Assembly (NCBI GenBank): GCA_943788425.1
Contig: CALSQF010000004.1
Span: forward strand, 1-64,000
Direction: 5' to 3'
DNA length: 64,000 nt
DNA from: an uncultured Planktomarina sp.
Lineage (GTDB): Bacteria; Pseudomonadota; Alphaproteobacteria; Rhodobacterales; Rhodobacteraceae
Shown here piece by piece: positions 47,701 to 57,318 of this stretch; the first letter of the stretch is position 1; each line of letters begins with the position of its first letter. The notes beneath the pieces are model-generated. The model was not told where the DNA came from and ran no database searches. It saw only the letters and a program-made list of their open reading frames with translations. The position numbers and the translations under genes are program-made.

Positions 47701-47992
47701 GCTATTTCGCGTAAAGTTGTACACTTTTGATTGGTTAAATGACCGAAAATCAAAAAAACTAATTAAATTCAAAAACTTGTCGACCGCACTTATTTTTTTA
47801 CTTTATTACAGAGCTTTAGCAATCTGCATGGAAATTGCGCATTTTGAGGATTCACCATTGAAACATGGGTTTCACACATAAATTTCTAATTTACCCTCAG
47901 ACTTATCCACAGAAAATGTGGATGGGTTATTTCTTGCAGTCAGCGTTATTTCGATGCAGCTGCTTCGCGAATCGCATAGATCTAAGGCTGTA
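47701..47992. other. AT-rich spacer with DnaA-box-like sites
   Basis: A 292-nt spacer upstream of uvrC. It has an AT-rich tract (about 47740-47830) and then a perfect DnaA box TTATCCACA at 47903-47911, which forms with the following TGTGGAT a 7-bp inverted repeat with a GAAAA loop. A near match, TTTCACACA, is about 30 nt upstream. No open frame is convincing. The region could hold the uvrC promoter, a DnaA-titrating site, or nothing special. Confidence 0.45.
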
Positions 47993-49849
47993 ATGACAGA
48001 TAAAACACCGCCTTTGACAGGCCACGATCTGATTGCCGACTATCTGACCCGCCTAGATGGCTCGCCGGGGGTCTATCGCATGCTCGATCGGGAGAGCCGC
48101 GTGCTTTATGTCGGTAAGGCCAAAAACCTGAAAAATCGCGTTTCGAGTTATGCCAGACCCCAGGGACATTCGGTCCGCATCAGCCGCATGATCAGCGAAA
48201 CCACTAGTATGATGTTTTTGACCACCAAGACCGAAACAGAAGCGCTCTTGTTGGAACAAAATCTGATCAAACAGCTCAAGCCGAAGTACAATGTGCTTTT
48301 GCGCGACGATAAATCTTTTCCAAATATTTTGGTCAGCCGGGAACATGTGTTCCCACAAATCAAAAAACATCGTGGTGCGAAGACGGAAAAAGGCACATTT
48401 TACGGCCCTTTCGCGAGCGCTGGGGCGGTCAACCGGACGTTGAACCAGCTGCAACGTTTCTTTTTACTGCGCGATTGTTCAGACAGTCAGTTTGACACCC
48501 GCACACGTCCCTGTTTGCAATATCAAATCAAACGCTGTTGCGCGCCCTGCGTCGGCTATGTGACCGCGGAGGACTATGCGGTTTTGGTCAGAGATGCAGA
48601 GCGTTTTTTGGGTGGGAAATCTACGCGTATTCAAGCAGAGCTTGCCCAAGAGATGCAGAGGGCCTCGGAGACGATGGAATTTGAACGGGCCGCCGCCCTG
48701 CGCGACCGGATCAAAGCGATGACCCAAGTGCAAACAGCGCAAGGGATCAATCCGCAAAGCGTGCCAGAGGCGGATATTATTGCTGTGCATATGGAGGGTG
48801 GGCAGGCCTGCGTTCAAGTTTTCTTCATCCGTGGCAATCAAAACTGGGGCAATCGCGATTACTATCCAATAGTGCGGGGCGATGTCTCGGTCACTGAGGT
48901 GATGCAGGCTTTTGTCGGTCAGTTTTATTCTGATCGTGAGCCGCCACGCATGATCTTGCTGTCAGACGCAATTGAAGACCCTGATTTGATGGCAGAGGCG
49001 CTGGGCGGAAAACTGGGCCGCAGGGTCCAGATTTCTGTGCCGCAGCGGGGAGAAAAACTGGATCTGGTGGCAGGAGCGCAACGCAACGCCCGTGAGAGCT
49101 TGACCCGACGTATGTCTGAGAAAGCCTCGCAGATGAAATTGCTCAAAGGATTGGCTGAGGCGTTTGAGCTGCCCGATGTGCCACGCCGCATTGAGGTTTA
49201 TGACAACAGTCACATTCAAGGTGCCCACGCGGTTGGAGCGATGATTGTGGCAGGTGCGGAGGGTCTGCTCAAGTCACAGTACCGAAAATTCAACATCAAG
49301 GGCGATGACCTCACGCCTGGTGATGATTTTGGCATGATGAAGGAAGTTCTTGGCCGCCGCTTCAAACGGCTTTTGAAAGAAGATCCCGAGCGCAATTCTG
49401 AGGCTTGGCCGGATGTGCTGCTGATCGACGGTGGAGCCGGGCAGGTGAGCGCTGTGCGCGAGATTATGCGCGACTGGGGTCTAGAAGATATCGCCATGAT
49501 CGGCGTGGCAAAGGGCGTAGATCGCGATGCGGGCAAAGAAGAATTCTATCGCACCGGCAAACCTGTGATGGCACTGCGGCACAATGATCCGGTGCTGTAT
49601 TTTGTGCAACGTTTGCGCGATGAAGCCCATCGTTTTGCGATCGGCACGCATCGGGCCAAACGCGCGAAGGCCAATTTGAAAAATCCCTTGGATGATATCG
49701 ATGGCATTGGTCCCAAGCGTAAAAAAGCGCTGCTGGCGCATTTTGGCTCGGCAAAGGCCGTCATGCGGGCCAATTTAGTGGATCTCAAAGCTGTAGATGG
49801 CGTGTCTGATGCGATGGCAGAGCAGATCTTTAATCATTTTCAATCCTAG
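47993..49849 (+). CDS. uvrC: UvrABC system protein C (excinuclease subunit)
   Basis: 618 residues. GIY-YIG nuclease domain at the N-terminus ([20 protein letters not shown]), UvrB-interacting UVR motif around residues 205-240, RNase H-like second nuclease core ([20 protein letters not shown]) and C-terminal helix-hairpin-helix repeats ([19 protein letters not shown]). It makes the dual incisions in nucleotide excision repair. ATG 47993 gives the usual N-terminus; an in-frame ATG at 47918 would add 25 unlikely residues. Confidence 0.94.
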   Translation: MTDKTPPLTGHDLIADYLTRLDGSPGVYRMLDRESRVLYVGKAKNLKNRVSSYARPQGHSVRISRMISETTSMMFLTTKTETEALLLEQNLIKQLKPKYNVLLRDDKSFPNILVSREHVFPQIKKHRGAKTEKGTFYGPFASAGAVNRTLNQLQRFFLLRDCSDSQFDTRTRPCLQYQIKRCCAPCVGYVTAEDYAVLVRDAERFLGGKSTRIQAELAQEMQRASETMEFERAAALRDRIKAMTQVQTAQGINPQSVPEADIIAVHMEGGQACVQVFFIRGNQNWGNRDYYPIVRGDVSVTEVMQAFVGQFYSDREPPRMILLSDAIEDPDLMAEALGGKLGRRVQISVPQRGEKLDLVAGAQRNARESLTRRMSEKASQMKLLKGLAEAFELPDVPRRIEVYDNSHIQGAHAVGAMIVAGAEGLLKSQYRKFNIKGDDLTPGDDFGMMKEVLGRRFKRLLKEDPERNSEAWPDVLLIDGGAGQVSAVREIMRDWGLEDIAMIGVAKGVDRDAGKEEFYRTGKPVMALRHNDPVLYFVQRLRDEAHRFAIGTHRAKRAKANLKNPLDDIDGIGPKRKKALLAHFGSAKAVMRANLVDLKAVDGVSDAMAEQIFNHFQS

Positions 49850-49976
49850 GTTTGGGCGCAAAATTCGAGATTACAACGTCTTGGAAAGCGCCCAGCGGGA
49901 AAAAACTATGATGGAATACGCAAAATCCTTTCGATACCACTGGCACGCGGATTCGAACCCGGTTAGGTTTCCAGAT

Positions 49977-50633
49977 ATGTGGAGTTTGCCAAATATATTG
50001 ACGGTGATCCGGTTGATCGCAGCGCCCATGGTCGCCGTGTTGTTTTTGTATTTCACGCGGCCCTATGCCGATTGGGCTGCGCTGATCTTATTTGTTGGTG
50101 CGGCGCTGACCGATTGGGTCGATGGCTATCTTGCGCGGGCTTGGAAACAAGAAAGCAAGATGGGCACCATGTTGGATCCGATTGCTGATAAAGCCATGGT
50201 TGTTATCGCTTTGGTGGTATTGGCCAGCGTCTTTGGCTTGGATTCTTTGTTCCTTCTGCCCGCTGCACTGATCGTGTTTCGGGAAGTTTTTGTCTCTGGT
50301 TTGCGTGAATTTTTGGGTGATGTCGCCGGTACCTTGCAGGTGACAAAACTCGCGAAATGGAAAACCACGGTGCAGATGGTGGCGATTGCCTTGCTTTTTG
50401 CCGTGGGGATTTTTGAGCATTATCTGGTTATGGGTACAGCTGGTATGGATCGCGATATTGTCTTGTCCGGTTTGGATGGAACAGTCGAAGATCCGTCTTA
50501 TTTGCGGCTGATCTACCAAGGTATGTATGCCACTTGGTACAGCGGTCTGGCCCTGCTTTGGATTGCGGCTGCGCTTACGATCATCACCGGGGTGGATTAT
50601 TTCCGCAAAGCCCTGCCGCATTTGCGAGATTGA
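49977..50633 (+). CDS. pgsA: CDP-diacylglycerol-glycerol-3-phosphate 3-phosphatidyltransferase
   Basis: 218 residues with four to five membrane helices. The CDP-alcohol phosphotransferase motif DG(x)2AR(x)8G(x)3D(x)3D is present as DGYLARAWKQESKMGTMLDP followed by IADK. The start at 49977 (MWSLPNILTVIRL) is preferred because family members begin so; ATGs at 49908 and 49911 in frame would add 22-23 polar residues. It makes phosphatidylglycerol phosphate. moaD follows after 5 nt. Confidence 0.9.
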   Translation: MWSLPNILTVIRLIAAPMVAVLFLYFTRPYADWAALILFVGAALTDWVDGYLARAWKQESKMGTMLDPIADKAMVVIALVVLASVFGLDSLFLLPAALIVFREVFVSGLREFLGDVAGTLQVTKLAKWKTTVQMVAIALLFAVGIFEHYLVMGTAGMDRDIVLSGLDGTVEDPSYLRLIYQGMYATWYSGLALLWIAAALTIITGVDYFRKALPHLRD

Positions 50634-50638
50634 GCGTC

Positions 50639-50890
50639 ATGACGGTGGATATTCTCTATTTTGCTTGGGTGCGCGAACGCGTTGGTCTGAGCCAAGAGTC
50701 CTATCAGACTTCAGCGGCAACGGTCGCTGATCTGATCGCTGAGCTGGTGGCGCGGGATGAGGGCTACTCCGCGGCCTTTGCTGATTTATCGGCGATTTGT
50801 GTTGCGGTGGATCAAGAGCTCAGTGATCTTACGGCCCCGCTTGCAGATTGCCGCGAAGTTGCATTCTTTCCGCCTATGACAGGTGGTTGA
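50639..50890 (+). CDS. moaD: molybdopterin synthase sulfur carrier subunit
   Basis: 83 residues with ubiquitin fold. It ends in Gly-Gly (FFPPMTGG), the thiocarboxylated terminus that donates sulfur to make molybdopterin. ATG 50639 is 5 nt after pgsA; moaE follows after 1 nt. Confidence 0.92.
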   Translation: MTVDILYFAWVRERVGLSQESYQTSAATVADLIAELVARDEGYSAAFADLSAICVAVDQELSDLTAPLADCREVAFFPPMTGG

Positions 50891-50891
50891 G

Positions 50892-51359
50892 ATGTCGGCA
50901 CGGGTGCAAGAGGCGGCCTTTGATGTTGCGGCGGAGGTGGCCGCGTTTCAATCTGCCTTGACCCAGTCTGGGGCGGTGGTCAGCTTTACCGGTGTGGTGC
51001 GTGACGACACAGGCAGTCTCGATTATATGTTCATTGAGCACTACCCTGGTATGACACTGGCTGCACTTGAAAAATTCGCCAACCAAGCAACAGTTAAGTT
51101 CGGATTGGAAAAAGTTTTGGTTATCCACCGCTATGGGCGGTTGCAGCCCGGTGAGGAGATCATGATGGTGGTCACCGCTGCACGCCATCGCAAAGATGCT
51201 TTTGCCGGTGCCGACTATCTCATGGATTATCTAAAATCCCGTGCGCCGTTTTGGAAAAAGGAAGTCTCCCAAGATTCGGCCACTTGGGTGGCGGCCAAAG
51301 ATCAAGATGAAGCGGCCCTTGCGGAATGGAGCCTTAAGAGCGCCGCAAAAGAGAGCTGA
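50892..51359 (+). CDS. moaE: molybdopterin synthase catalytic subunit
   Basis: 155 residues. Conserved blocks are GAVVSFTGVVRD, YPGMTLAALEKFA, VIHRYGRLQPGE and the active-site region CFPWKKE-like KSRAPFWKKE. It converts precursor Z to molybdopterin with MoaD. The ATG at 50892 is used; a GTG three codons upstream overlaps moaD. Confidence 0.92.
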   Translation: MSARVQEAAFDVAAEVAAFQSALTQSGAVVSFTGVVRDDTGSLDYMFIEHYPGMTLAALEKFANQATVKFGLEKVLVIHRYGRLQPGEEIMMVVTAARHRKDAFAGADYLMDYLKSRAPFWKKEVSQDSATWVAAKDQDEAALAEWSLKSAAKES

Positions 51360-51368
51360 CCGCGGAGC

Positions 51369-51698
51369 CTATCCGCCCGAATTTTGCCGTTCGATGTGAC
51401 TGCGCAGTTCTTCAGTTTCCGTCCTTGCAACACGCAGCCCTTCCATGGCTGCTCCAAGCTCTGCTTCGGTTTGTGACAGTTTGTTGTTCATGTCGTTTTC
51501 ACGCTGTTCCATGTAGGCAATGGCCTTGTCGCGCATTTCCTCGGCCTCATGCACCGCTTGGGCCAATTTATCCAATTCGCCAATATCAGATTGGCTGACG
51601 CGGCTAAAACGATGAACCAACCAATTTGCGAACCAGCCCAAGCAAAATGCTACAAAGAGGATCACGGCGATTGTGACGATAAACTCGGTTCTATTCAT
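51369..51698 (-). CDS. hypothetical membrane-anchored coiled-coil protein
   Basis: 109 residues. A transmembrane helix (about 8-26) is followed by a long helical, charged region with heptad-like spacing (about residues 42-105) that is likely a coiled coil in the cytoplasm. The ATG overlaps the stop of the OmpA-domain gene (ATGAATAG), so the two are translationally coupled and may act together at the envelope. Confidence 0.7.
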   Translation of the reverse strand: MNRTEFIVTIAVILFVAFCLGWFANWLVHRFSRVSQSDIGELDKLAQAVHEAEEMRDKAIAYMEQRENDMNNKLSQTEAELGAAMEGLRVARTETEELRSHIERQNSGG

Positions 51699-53577
51699 TG
51701 CTGGTCTCCTCAGCGGTGGCCGTATCGGGTGCATGGGGCTGCGTTTCTGGTGCTTCGAGAGTAGCTGGTGTCAGAAGGCGAAACTCGATGCGCCGGTTGG
51801 CTTCGCGGCCCTCTTCAGTGCTGTTATCGGCGATCGGTTGGGTTTCTCCATAGCCTTCCGCCGTCAAGGACTTGAGCTTAACACGAGCGCCGCGCAGGGC
51901 TGTCAGCACGGCTTCGGCGCGCGCCTTGCTGAGGTTGAGATTCATTTCTTCACGCCCTTGGCTATCCGTATGGCCACTGATCTTGATAGGAGCCTCGAGG
52001 CAGCGGTCAAACACCTCAGCTATGGCTTGCACAGTGTCGCGGCTGTTGGCGTCGAGCGTGGCAGAGCCAGGTTCGAATTGGATTTTATTTTTATTGGCCA
52101 GGTCAGTGATTTCTTCGATACATTCCTGACCGTCCAACATCCGGGCCAACGGGTCCAGCTCTTCTAGGTAAGTTACATCTAACTCAAATTCCGCACCATC
52201 GCCGAGCCGGTCAATTAAAATTTGTGCAACATCTGTTTTTGCTGCGCGGCGGCCCGTCAACCCAGTAATATTGATGGTATTGGGTGATACAGTGGCAAGG
52301 CCAGAGTTGAGTTGGCTTAGACCGGCCAAGCTCGCAAGGCTGCGGACCATCCAACCTTCGGGCAGGTTCTCTTGTAGCTTGGTAGACAGGTAAATATCGT
52401 CACTTCCAAACATCGCATAGGCAAAGGTCTGCAGAGTCCGCTGCGCGCGGGGGTTGATGACGGGGCCGCGAATTTGCACCTGGCCTTCTGGCGAAAGCGT
52501 GGCGAACATTTCTGGGATGGCCGTATTGTCCTCTGGGGTTTCAGGAGCGATCAACAGGATGGGGTTGAGCGCAAAGACTTCTGGCAAATCGCCATCCAGC
52601 CGGCTGGTGATTTTATCGAATAAGGTTGGGTCAGTTCCCGCGGGGGCGGTGAGTGTGACATCCGCATCGCTCAGGGTCACAGAGCCGCCGCCCAGTTGGG
52701 CTAGGGCAGCAATGGACTGTGTTGCCGCCTTGCTCCACAGAGGAGACGGAACGCCGAGACCCTCACGGCAGGTGGCCTCGCCGGTCAGCCCCGCCGCCTT
52801 GGCCGCGGCAAGAATTTGCGCGGCCGCCTGCGGGCTATCGACACTGCAGGCGTCAAAGGAGGCGCCATCGGCCGTTATACGAAACCGCAATGTGAAAGGG
52901 GTGATGACCGGACGCGGCGCGCTGATGTCAATTTGTGAGGTGATATTGGCAGGGGTGCGGCGGGTCAGCTCTCCCAAAATTTTGGATTTTTGCGCTTCGG
53001 ACTCGCCGATGGCTTCAATCTCAACCTGAGTCTCGCCAATTGAAATCTTTGAGTGCTCCAAGCGCTCCAAAGCCAAAAGACCATAGGACATGACCGAGGA
53101 CCAAGCATCTGGGACTGGATAATCTGCGGTCTCGAGGAAATCGGCCACAGGTGAATTTCCGGCGATGCGTGCGACGCGGTCTTTGAAATTAGCATTATCG
53201 GCACTGGCGGGAACCAATCCGATGAGAGAAATACTTTCGCCATTGCGCAATACTTCGATAGAAAATTTGGGTGCTACGGGGGGGCGGCTGTCTGTGATGG
53301 TAAAATTATCAATCACCCGTGCCGCCTCAACAATCTGCCCCGCTGCGGCCAGGGCTTTAAAACGCAGAGCCTCAGAGGCGGCCTCGCCTTCCAAAACAAC
53401 CGTCAACCCATCGGTTTGCACGCTGGCCCAATCAAAGCCTTCCAGGGCCAAGCGGTTTTCAACGGCCGTGGCAGAGGTATCTTCAATCCATGAGACAGTT
53501 AGGCCCGCGGCAAAATACGCCCCCACGCCGGCAGTGGTGAAGGCAATTGCCGATAAAATAACTGGAATAATGCGCAT
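51691..53577 (-). CDS. OmpA-family C-terminal domain protein with BON-like N-terminal region
   Basis: 628 residues. A membrane anchor or signal at residues 1-25, three or so repeats of a BON-like alpha/beta unit (about 30-440), and a C-terminal OmpA-like peptidoglycan-binding domain: IQFEPGSATLDANSRDT, ISGHTDSQGREEMNLNLSKA and GYGETQPIADNSTEEGREAN. It probably sits in the periplasm attached to peptidoglycan. ATG 53577, preceded by AGGAAG, is preferred to the TTG one codon upstream. Confidence 0.85.
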   Translation of the reverse strand: MRIIPVILSAIAFTTAGVGAYFAAGLTVSWIEDTSATAVENRLALEGFDWASVQTDGLTVVLEGEAASEALRFKALAAAGQIVEAARVIDNFTITDSRPPVAPKFSIEVLRNGESISLIGLVPASADNANFKDRVARIAGNSPVADFLETADYPVPDAWSSVMSYGLLALERLEHSKISIGETQVEIEAIGESEAQKSKILGELTRRTPANITSQIDISAPRPVITPFTLRFRITADGASFDACSVDSPQAAAQILAAAKAAGLTGEATCREGLGVPSPLWSKAATQSIAALAQLGGGSVTLSDADVTLTAPAGTDPTLFDKITSRLDGDLPEVFALNPILLIAPETPEDNTAIPEMFATLSPEGQVQIRGPVINPRAQRTLQTFAYAMFGSDDIYLSTKLQENLPEGWMVRSLASLAGLSQLNSGLATVSPNTINITGLTGRRAAKTDVAQILIDRLGDGAEFELDVTYLEELDPLARMLDGQECIEEITDLANKNKIQFEPGSATLDANSRDTVQAIAEVFDRCLEAPIKISGHTDSQGREEMNLNLSKARAEAVLTALRGARVKLKSLTAEGYGETQPIADNSTEEGREANRRIEFRLLTPATLEAPETQPHAPDTATAEETSNE

Positions 53578-53630
53578 CAAATCTTCCTAGTTTCCCGAAG
53601 TCTTCTAGAATGGGACTGCCGTGGGATCAA

Positions 53631-54590
53631 TCACAGCATAACGGTGACGGCGAAAAATAGCACAGGGATCAGGCCGGCCTCCCGATTTGCCCGAAAAAGA
53701 TGCAGCAACAATGGCACATTATCGATGTCGAGCTGACGCATTTGCCAGAGCATATGGGCGGCAAATCCCGCTGTGCCCAGTTGGGCAACCACCATCTGCG
53801 TCGGTGTGGCATTAGGCAAGGCACGATAGATTGCCACCGCCATCAAGCCAGTGGCCAGAACGGCAAAGGCGCGCAGCCATTGCGGGCTGCTTTGTCCAAA
53901 CAGGCGCGCAGTGGATTTCACGCCAATCAGCGCGTCGTCCTCTGTGTCTTGATGCGCATAGATGGTGTCATAAAACAGGGTCCAAGCAATGCCCGCAAGA
54001 TACAAGAGCACGGCGGGCCAATCTAAGCGACCACTATGGGCCACCCAACCCAGTAAAGCGCCCCAGTTAAATGCAAGGCCTAAAAACACCTGTGGCAACC
54101 ATGTGAACCGCTTGGCAAAGGGGTAAATCGCAACAAAGCCAAGACTGGCAATGCCAATCAAAACTGCGGGCGTGCCAAAGCTGATCAAAATGCAAAATGC
54201 AATGAGCGCCTGGGCCACCATCCAAAACAGCGCGCCGCGCACCGTGACCTGCCCCGATGGAATCGGGCGTGACCGGGTGCGTGCGACCTGCGCATCAAAT
54301 TTCCGGTCGGTGATATCATTCCATGTGCAACCCGCACCGCGCATCAACCAGGCGCCGGCGCCGCAGCCTAAAATAAGCCACAAATCCCAAGCTCGGAAAT
54401 CTCCTGTTTGGAGCGCCGCCAAAAGGATGCCCCAAATACAGGGGATATAAAGCAGCCAAGTGCCGATCGGACGGTCGGCACGCGACAGGCGCAAATAGGG
54501 GCGGGTGGCCGCTGGAGCGTCGTGATCGACCCAATTATCTTTTACCGCATCGGCGACTTGTCCCTCTGGTGATTTGTCCGATTGCGTCAT
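53631..54590 (-). CDS. ubiA: 4-hydroxybenzoate polyprenyltransferase
   Basis: 319 residues with about eight membrane helices. The two Asp-rich motifs, NDITDRKFD and AHQDTEDD, bind magnesium and the prenyl diphosphate. It attaches the polyprenyl tail in ubiquinone synthesis. Divergent from rsmE with a 12-nt gap between start codons. Confidence 0.92.
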   Translation of the reverse strand: MTQSDKSPEGQVADAVKDNWVDHDAPAATRPYLRLSRADRPIGTWLLYIPCIWGILLAALQTGDFRAWDLWLILGCGAGAWLMRGAGCTWNDITDRKFDAQVARTRSRPIPSGQVTVRGALFWMVAQALIAFCILISFGTPAVLIGIASLGFVAIYPFAKRFTWLPQVFLGLAFNWGALLGWVAHSGRLDWPAVLLYLAGIAWTLFYDTIYAHQDTEDDALIGVKSTARLFGQSSPQWLRAFAVLATGLMAVAIYRALPNATPTQMVVAQLGTAGFAAHMLWQMRQLDIDNVPLLLHLFRANREAGLIPVLFFAVTVML

Positions 54591-54602
54591 ATCCTATGCT
54601 CC

Positions 54603-55322
54603 ATGGTTTCAGTTATTCGACTACATGTAAATCACCCACTGGGGGCGGGGCAATCGGTTCCTTTGAACCGAGAGCAATCGCATTACCTCTTCGGGGTGAT
54701 GCGCAAAGGCGTGGGGGAAGTTCTTGAACTGTTTAACGGTCAAGATGGCGAGTGGCTGGGGCGTGTGGTGCAGGCTGGCAAACGCAATGGCCTCTTAGTA
54801 TGTGAACGCCAGTCCAAGCCGATGCAGCTGCCGCCCGATCTGTGGCTACTCTTCGCACCAATCAAGAAGGCGCGCACGGATTTCATTGTCGAAAAAGCCA
54901 CAGAGATGGGCGTGGCGCAGATCCTTCCGGTACAGAGCGACTTTACCAATTCTGAGCGAATTCGCCAAGACCGCTTGCAAAATCACGCCGTAGAGGCTGC
55001 CGAACAATGCGGTGGCACCTATGTGCCTGTGGTGCATAAGCTGCAAAAGCTTTCAAAGCTGTTGGATGGTTGGGATCCGCAGCGCCAGATTATGTTTTGT
55101 GATGAAACCCGTCTGGGATCTGGCGCGGGTCTGCCCTCTTTGGCCGGACCATGGGCCGTTTTGATCGGACCGGAGGGGGGATTTAGCCCAGCCGAGCGGG
55201 GGCGGCTCAATGAGATGCCCCAAGCGCATGGTGTATCGCTGGGTCCTAGAGTTTTGCGTGCCGATACGGCCGCAGTGGCGGCGTTGACCCTTTGGCAGAG
55301 TGCTTTGGGGGATTGGCAATGA
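54603..55322 (+). CDS. rsmE: 16S rRNA m3U1498 methyltransferase
   Basis: 239 residues. An N-terminal PUA-like domain is followed by a SPOUT methyltransferase domain with IGPEGGFSPAE and SLGPRVLRADTAAVAAL, the knot region. ATG 54603 is used. The stop overlaps the next start (ATGA). Confidence 0.93.
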   Translation: MVSVIRLHVNHPLGAGQSVPLNREQSHYLFGVMRKGVGEVLELFNGQDGEWLGRVVQAGKRNGLLVCERQSKPMQLPPDLWLLFAPIKKARTDFIVEKATEMGVAQILPVQSDFTNSERIRQDRLQNHAVEAAEQCGGTYVPVVHKLQKLSKLLDGWDPQRQIMFCDETRLGSGAGLPSLAGPWAVLIGPEGGFSPAERGRLNEMPQAHGVSLGPRVLRADTAAVAALTLWQSALGDWQ

Positions 55323-55831
55323 GCTTTATTCGTCCCGAGGCGCTCCGCAGTCTACGAAAACACCGGGGATTTATCTTTGCGGGTATGGTTGTGATCGCCG
55401 GGCTGCTGATTGTGCTTAGCAGCTTTGGCACGACCCGGCTTGCGGGCGGTGTGATCGCCGTGATGGGTGCGCTGATTGGCCATGACGCCTATCGCCGTTT
55501 CAAATTCCCTGTCGGCTATGGCGGCGCTGGGGTTGTGGAGGTCGATGAGCGGCAAGTGAGCTATTTTGCTGCGGGCAAGGGTCACTCCATTTCACTCGAC
55601 AATTTAGAGCGAATTGAGTTGCACCGCAATATGCACGGTCGCACCACTTGGGTATTTTTTGGGCCAGAAGGCATGCTGTCTGTACCGGGTGATGCCGAGG
55701 GCACGGGCAATCTCTTTGATGCTTTGGTGGCATTGCCGGGGGTGAATTATGCGCAAGCTGAGGCTGCCAGTCAGGGGCGTGGCCCAGATTTATTTCTCAT
55801 CTGGCAACGGAATCGCCGGAAACTTCATTAA
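55319..55831 (+). CDS. conserved hypothetical membrane protein
   Basis: 170 residues with two hydrophobic helices near the N-terminus (about 17-52) and a soluble C-terminal domain of beta character (DERQVSYFAAGKGHSISLDN). It is coupled to rsmE by ATGA. I do not recognise a family or function. Confidence 0.7.
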   Translation: MSFIRPEALRSLRKHRGFIFAGMVVIAGLLIVLSSFGTTRLAGGVIAVMGALIGHDAYRRFKFPVGYGGAGVVEVDERQVSYFAAGKGHSISLDNLERIELHRNMHGRTTWVFFGPEGMLSVPGDAEGTGNLFDALVALPGVNYAQAEAASQGRGPDLFLIWQRNRRKLH

Positions 55832-55903
55832 CCCTGTCTTGACTTGCCCTCATTGAGAGGCCACCTGTCAGAAGCAACGATTACGAAGAGCGGAGTCTCC
55901 TCT

Positions 55904-57274
55904 ATGTCTATTCCACAATCTAGCGGAGGCCCGATCGAAAGCTTCGACCAATTGGCTTCCTTGCTTGAAAAAGGCAATAAACCGAAAAGCGATTGGCGCA
56001 TTGGTACGGAACATGAAAAGTTCGGCTATTGCAAAGACACGCTGGCCCCCTTGCCCTATGACGGTGAGCGGTCTGTGCTCTCCATTTTGCAAGGGTTGCG
56101 CGATCAGTTTCATTGGGCGCCGGTCGAGGAAAATGGCTATCTTATCGGACTGACCAAAGACGGCGCGAATGTGAGCCTTGAGCCGGGCGGCGCTCTGGAA
56201 CTTTCGGGTGCACCGCTTGAAACCATCCATGAAACCTGTGACGAGGTGAACCAGCACTTGCGCGAGGTGAAAGAAATTGCCGACAAAATAGGCGTCGGAT
56301 TTATCGGTCTTGGGGCCGCACCCATCTGGAGGCACGAAGACGTGGAATTGATGCCCAAGGGGCGTTATAAGTTGATGGACGCCTATATGGGCAAGGTGGG
56401 CACAATGGGCCGCACGATGATGCGGCGCACTTGCACCGTACAGGTTAATCTCGATTTTTCTTCTGAAGCCGATATGGTGAAAAAATTTCGCGTGGCTCTG
56501 GCTTTGCAGCCGGTTGCAACCGCACTTTTCGCCAATTCGCCCTTCTTTGAAGGCCAAGTGAACGGCCATAAATCCTGGCGGTCGCGGGTCTGGCGGGATT
56601 TGGATGCGGACCGCACGGGGCTGCTGCCCTTTGTGTTTGAAGAGGGGATGGGGTTTCAGCGCTATGTGGACTATGCCTTAGATGTACCGATGTATTTTGT
56701 TTATCGTGATGACAAATATATCAATGCTTTGGGTCAATCTTTCCGCGATTTTCTCAAGGGCAAATTACCTGCATTACCTGGCGAAGTGCCGAAACTGAGC
56801 GATTGGGCCGATCACCTGACAACCATATTCCCGGAAGCGCGTATCAAGCAATTTATGGAAATGCGCGGCGCAGATGGCGGGCCGTGGCGCCGTCTTTGCG
56901 CTTTGCCAGCCTTTTGGGTTGGGCTTTTGTACGATCAAACGGCTCTGGATGCCGCTTGGGATTTGGTCAAAGGCATGGATGCGCAAACCCGTGATGAAAT
57001 GCGGATTGGTGCGTCCGTCGATGGGCTGCAAGCCGAGGCGGGCGGGATCAAAATGATGGATTTGGCCCGGCAAACGGTGGCGATTTCACAGGTGGGGCTC
57101 ACTGCGCGCAGGCGAAGCGGGGCAGGTGGGCTTGTGCCGGATGAAACCCACTTTCTAAACGCGCTGCAAGACAGCCTTGAGACTGGGCAAACCCCAGCGG
57201 ACGAACTTTTGGCGTGTTACCATGGCGACTGGCAGGGAGATCTGACGCGAATTTATGAAGAATATTCTTACTAA
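55904..57274 (+). CDS. gshA: glutamate-cysteine ligase, plant/alphaproteobacterial type
   Basis: 456 residues, GCS2 family. RIGTEHEKFGY at the N-terminus, MRRTCTVQVNLDFSSEADM and the MEMRGADGGPW block define the active site. Catalyses the first step of glutathione synthesis. ATG 55904 has GGAG 9 nt upstream; an in-frame ATG at 55844 would add 20 residues without support. Confidence 0.93.
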   Translation: MSIPQSSGGPIESFDQLASLLEKGNKPKSDWRIGTEHEKFGYCKDTLAPLPYDGERSVLSILQGLRDQFHWAPVEENGYLIGLTKDGANVSLEPGGALELSGAPLETIHETCDEVNQHLREVKEIADKIGVGFIGLGAAPIWRHEDVELMPKGRYKLMDAYMGKVGTMGRTMMRRTCTVQVNLDFSSEADMVKKFRVALALQPVATALFANSPFFEGQVNGHKSWRSRVWRDLDADRTGLLPFVFEEGMGFQRYVDYALDVPMYFVYRDDKYINALGQSFRDFLKGKLPALPGEVPKLSDWADHLTTIFPEARIKQFMEMRGADGGPWRRLCALPAFWVGLLYDQTALDAAWDLVKGMDAQTRDEMRIGASVDGLQAEAGGIKMMDLARQTVAISQVGLTARRRSGAGGLVPDETHFLNALQDSLETGQTPADELLACYHGDWQGDLTRIYEEYSY

Positions 57275-57285
57275 GGAAGGAAAAT

Positions 57286-57307
57286 GAGCGCCATATTGGC
57301 GGCGCTC
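57286..57307. terminator. hairpin between convergent gshA and DUF805 gene
   Basis: GAGCGCC (57286-57292) pairs with GGCGCTC (57301-57307), 8-nt loop. On the minus strand it is followed by ATTTTCC, so it probably ends the DUF805 transcript and may also stop gshA. Confidence 0.6.
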
Positions 57308-57318
57308 ACGGTTTCGGA

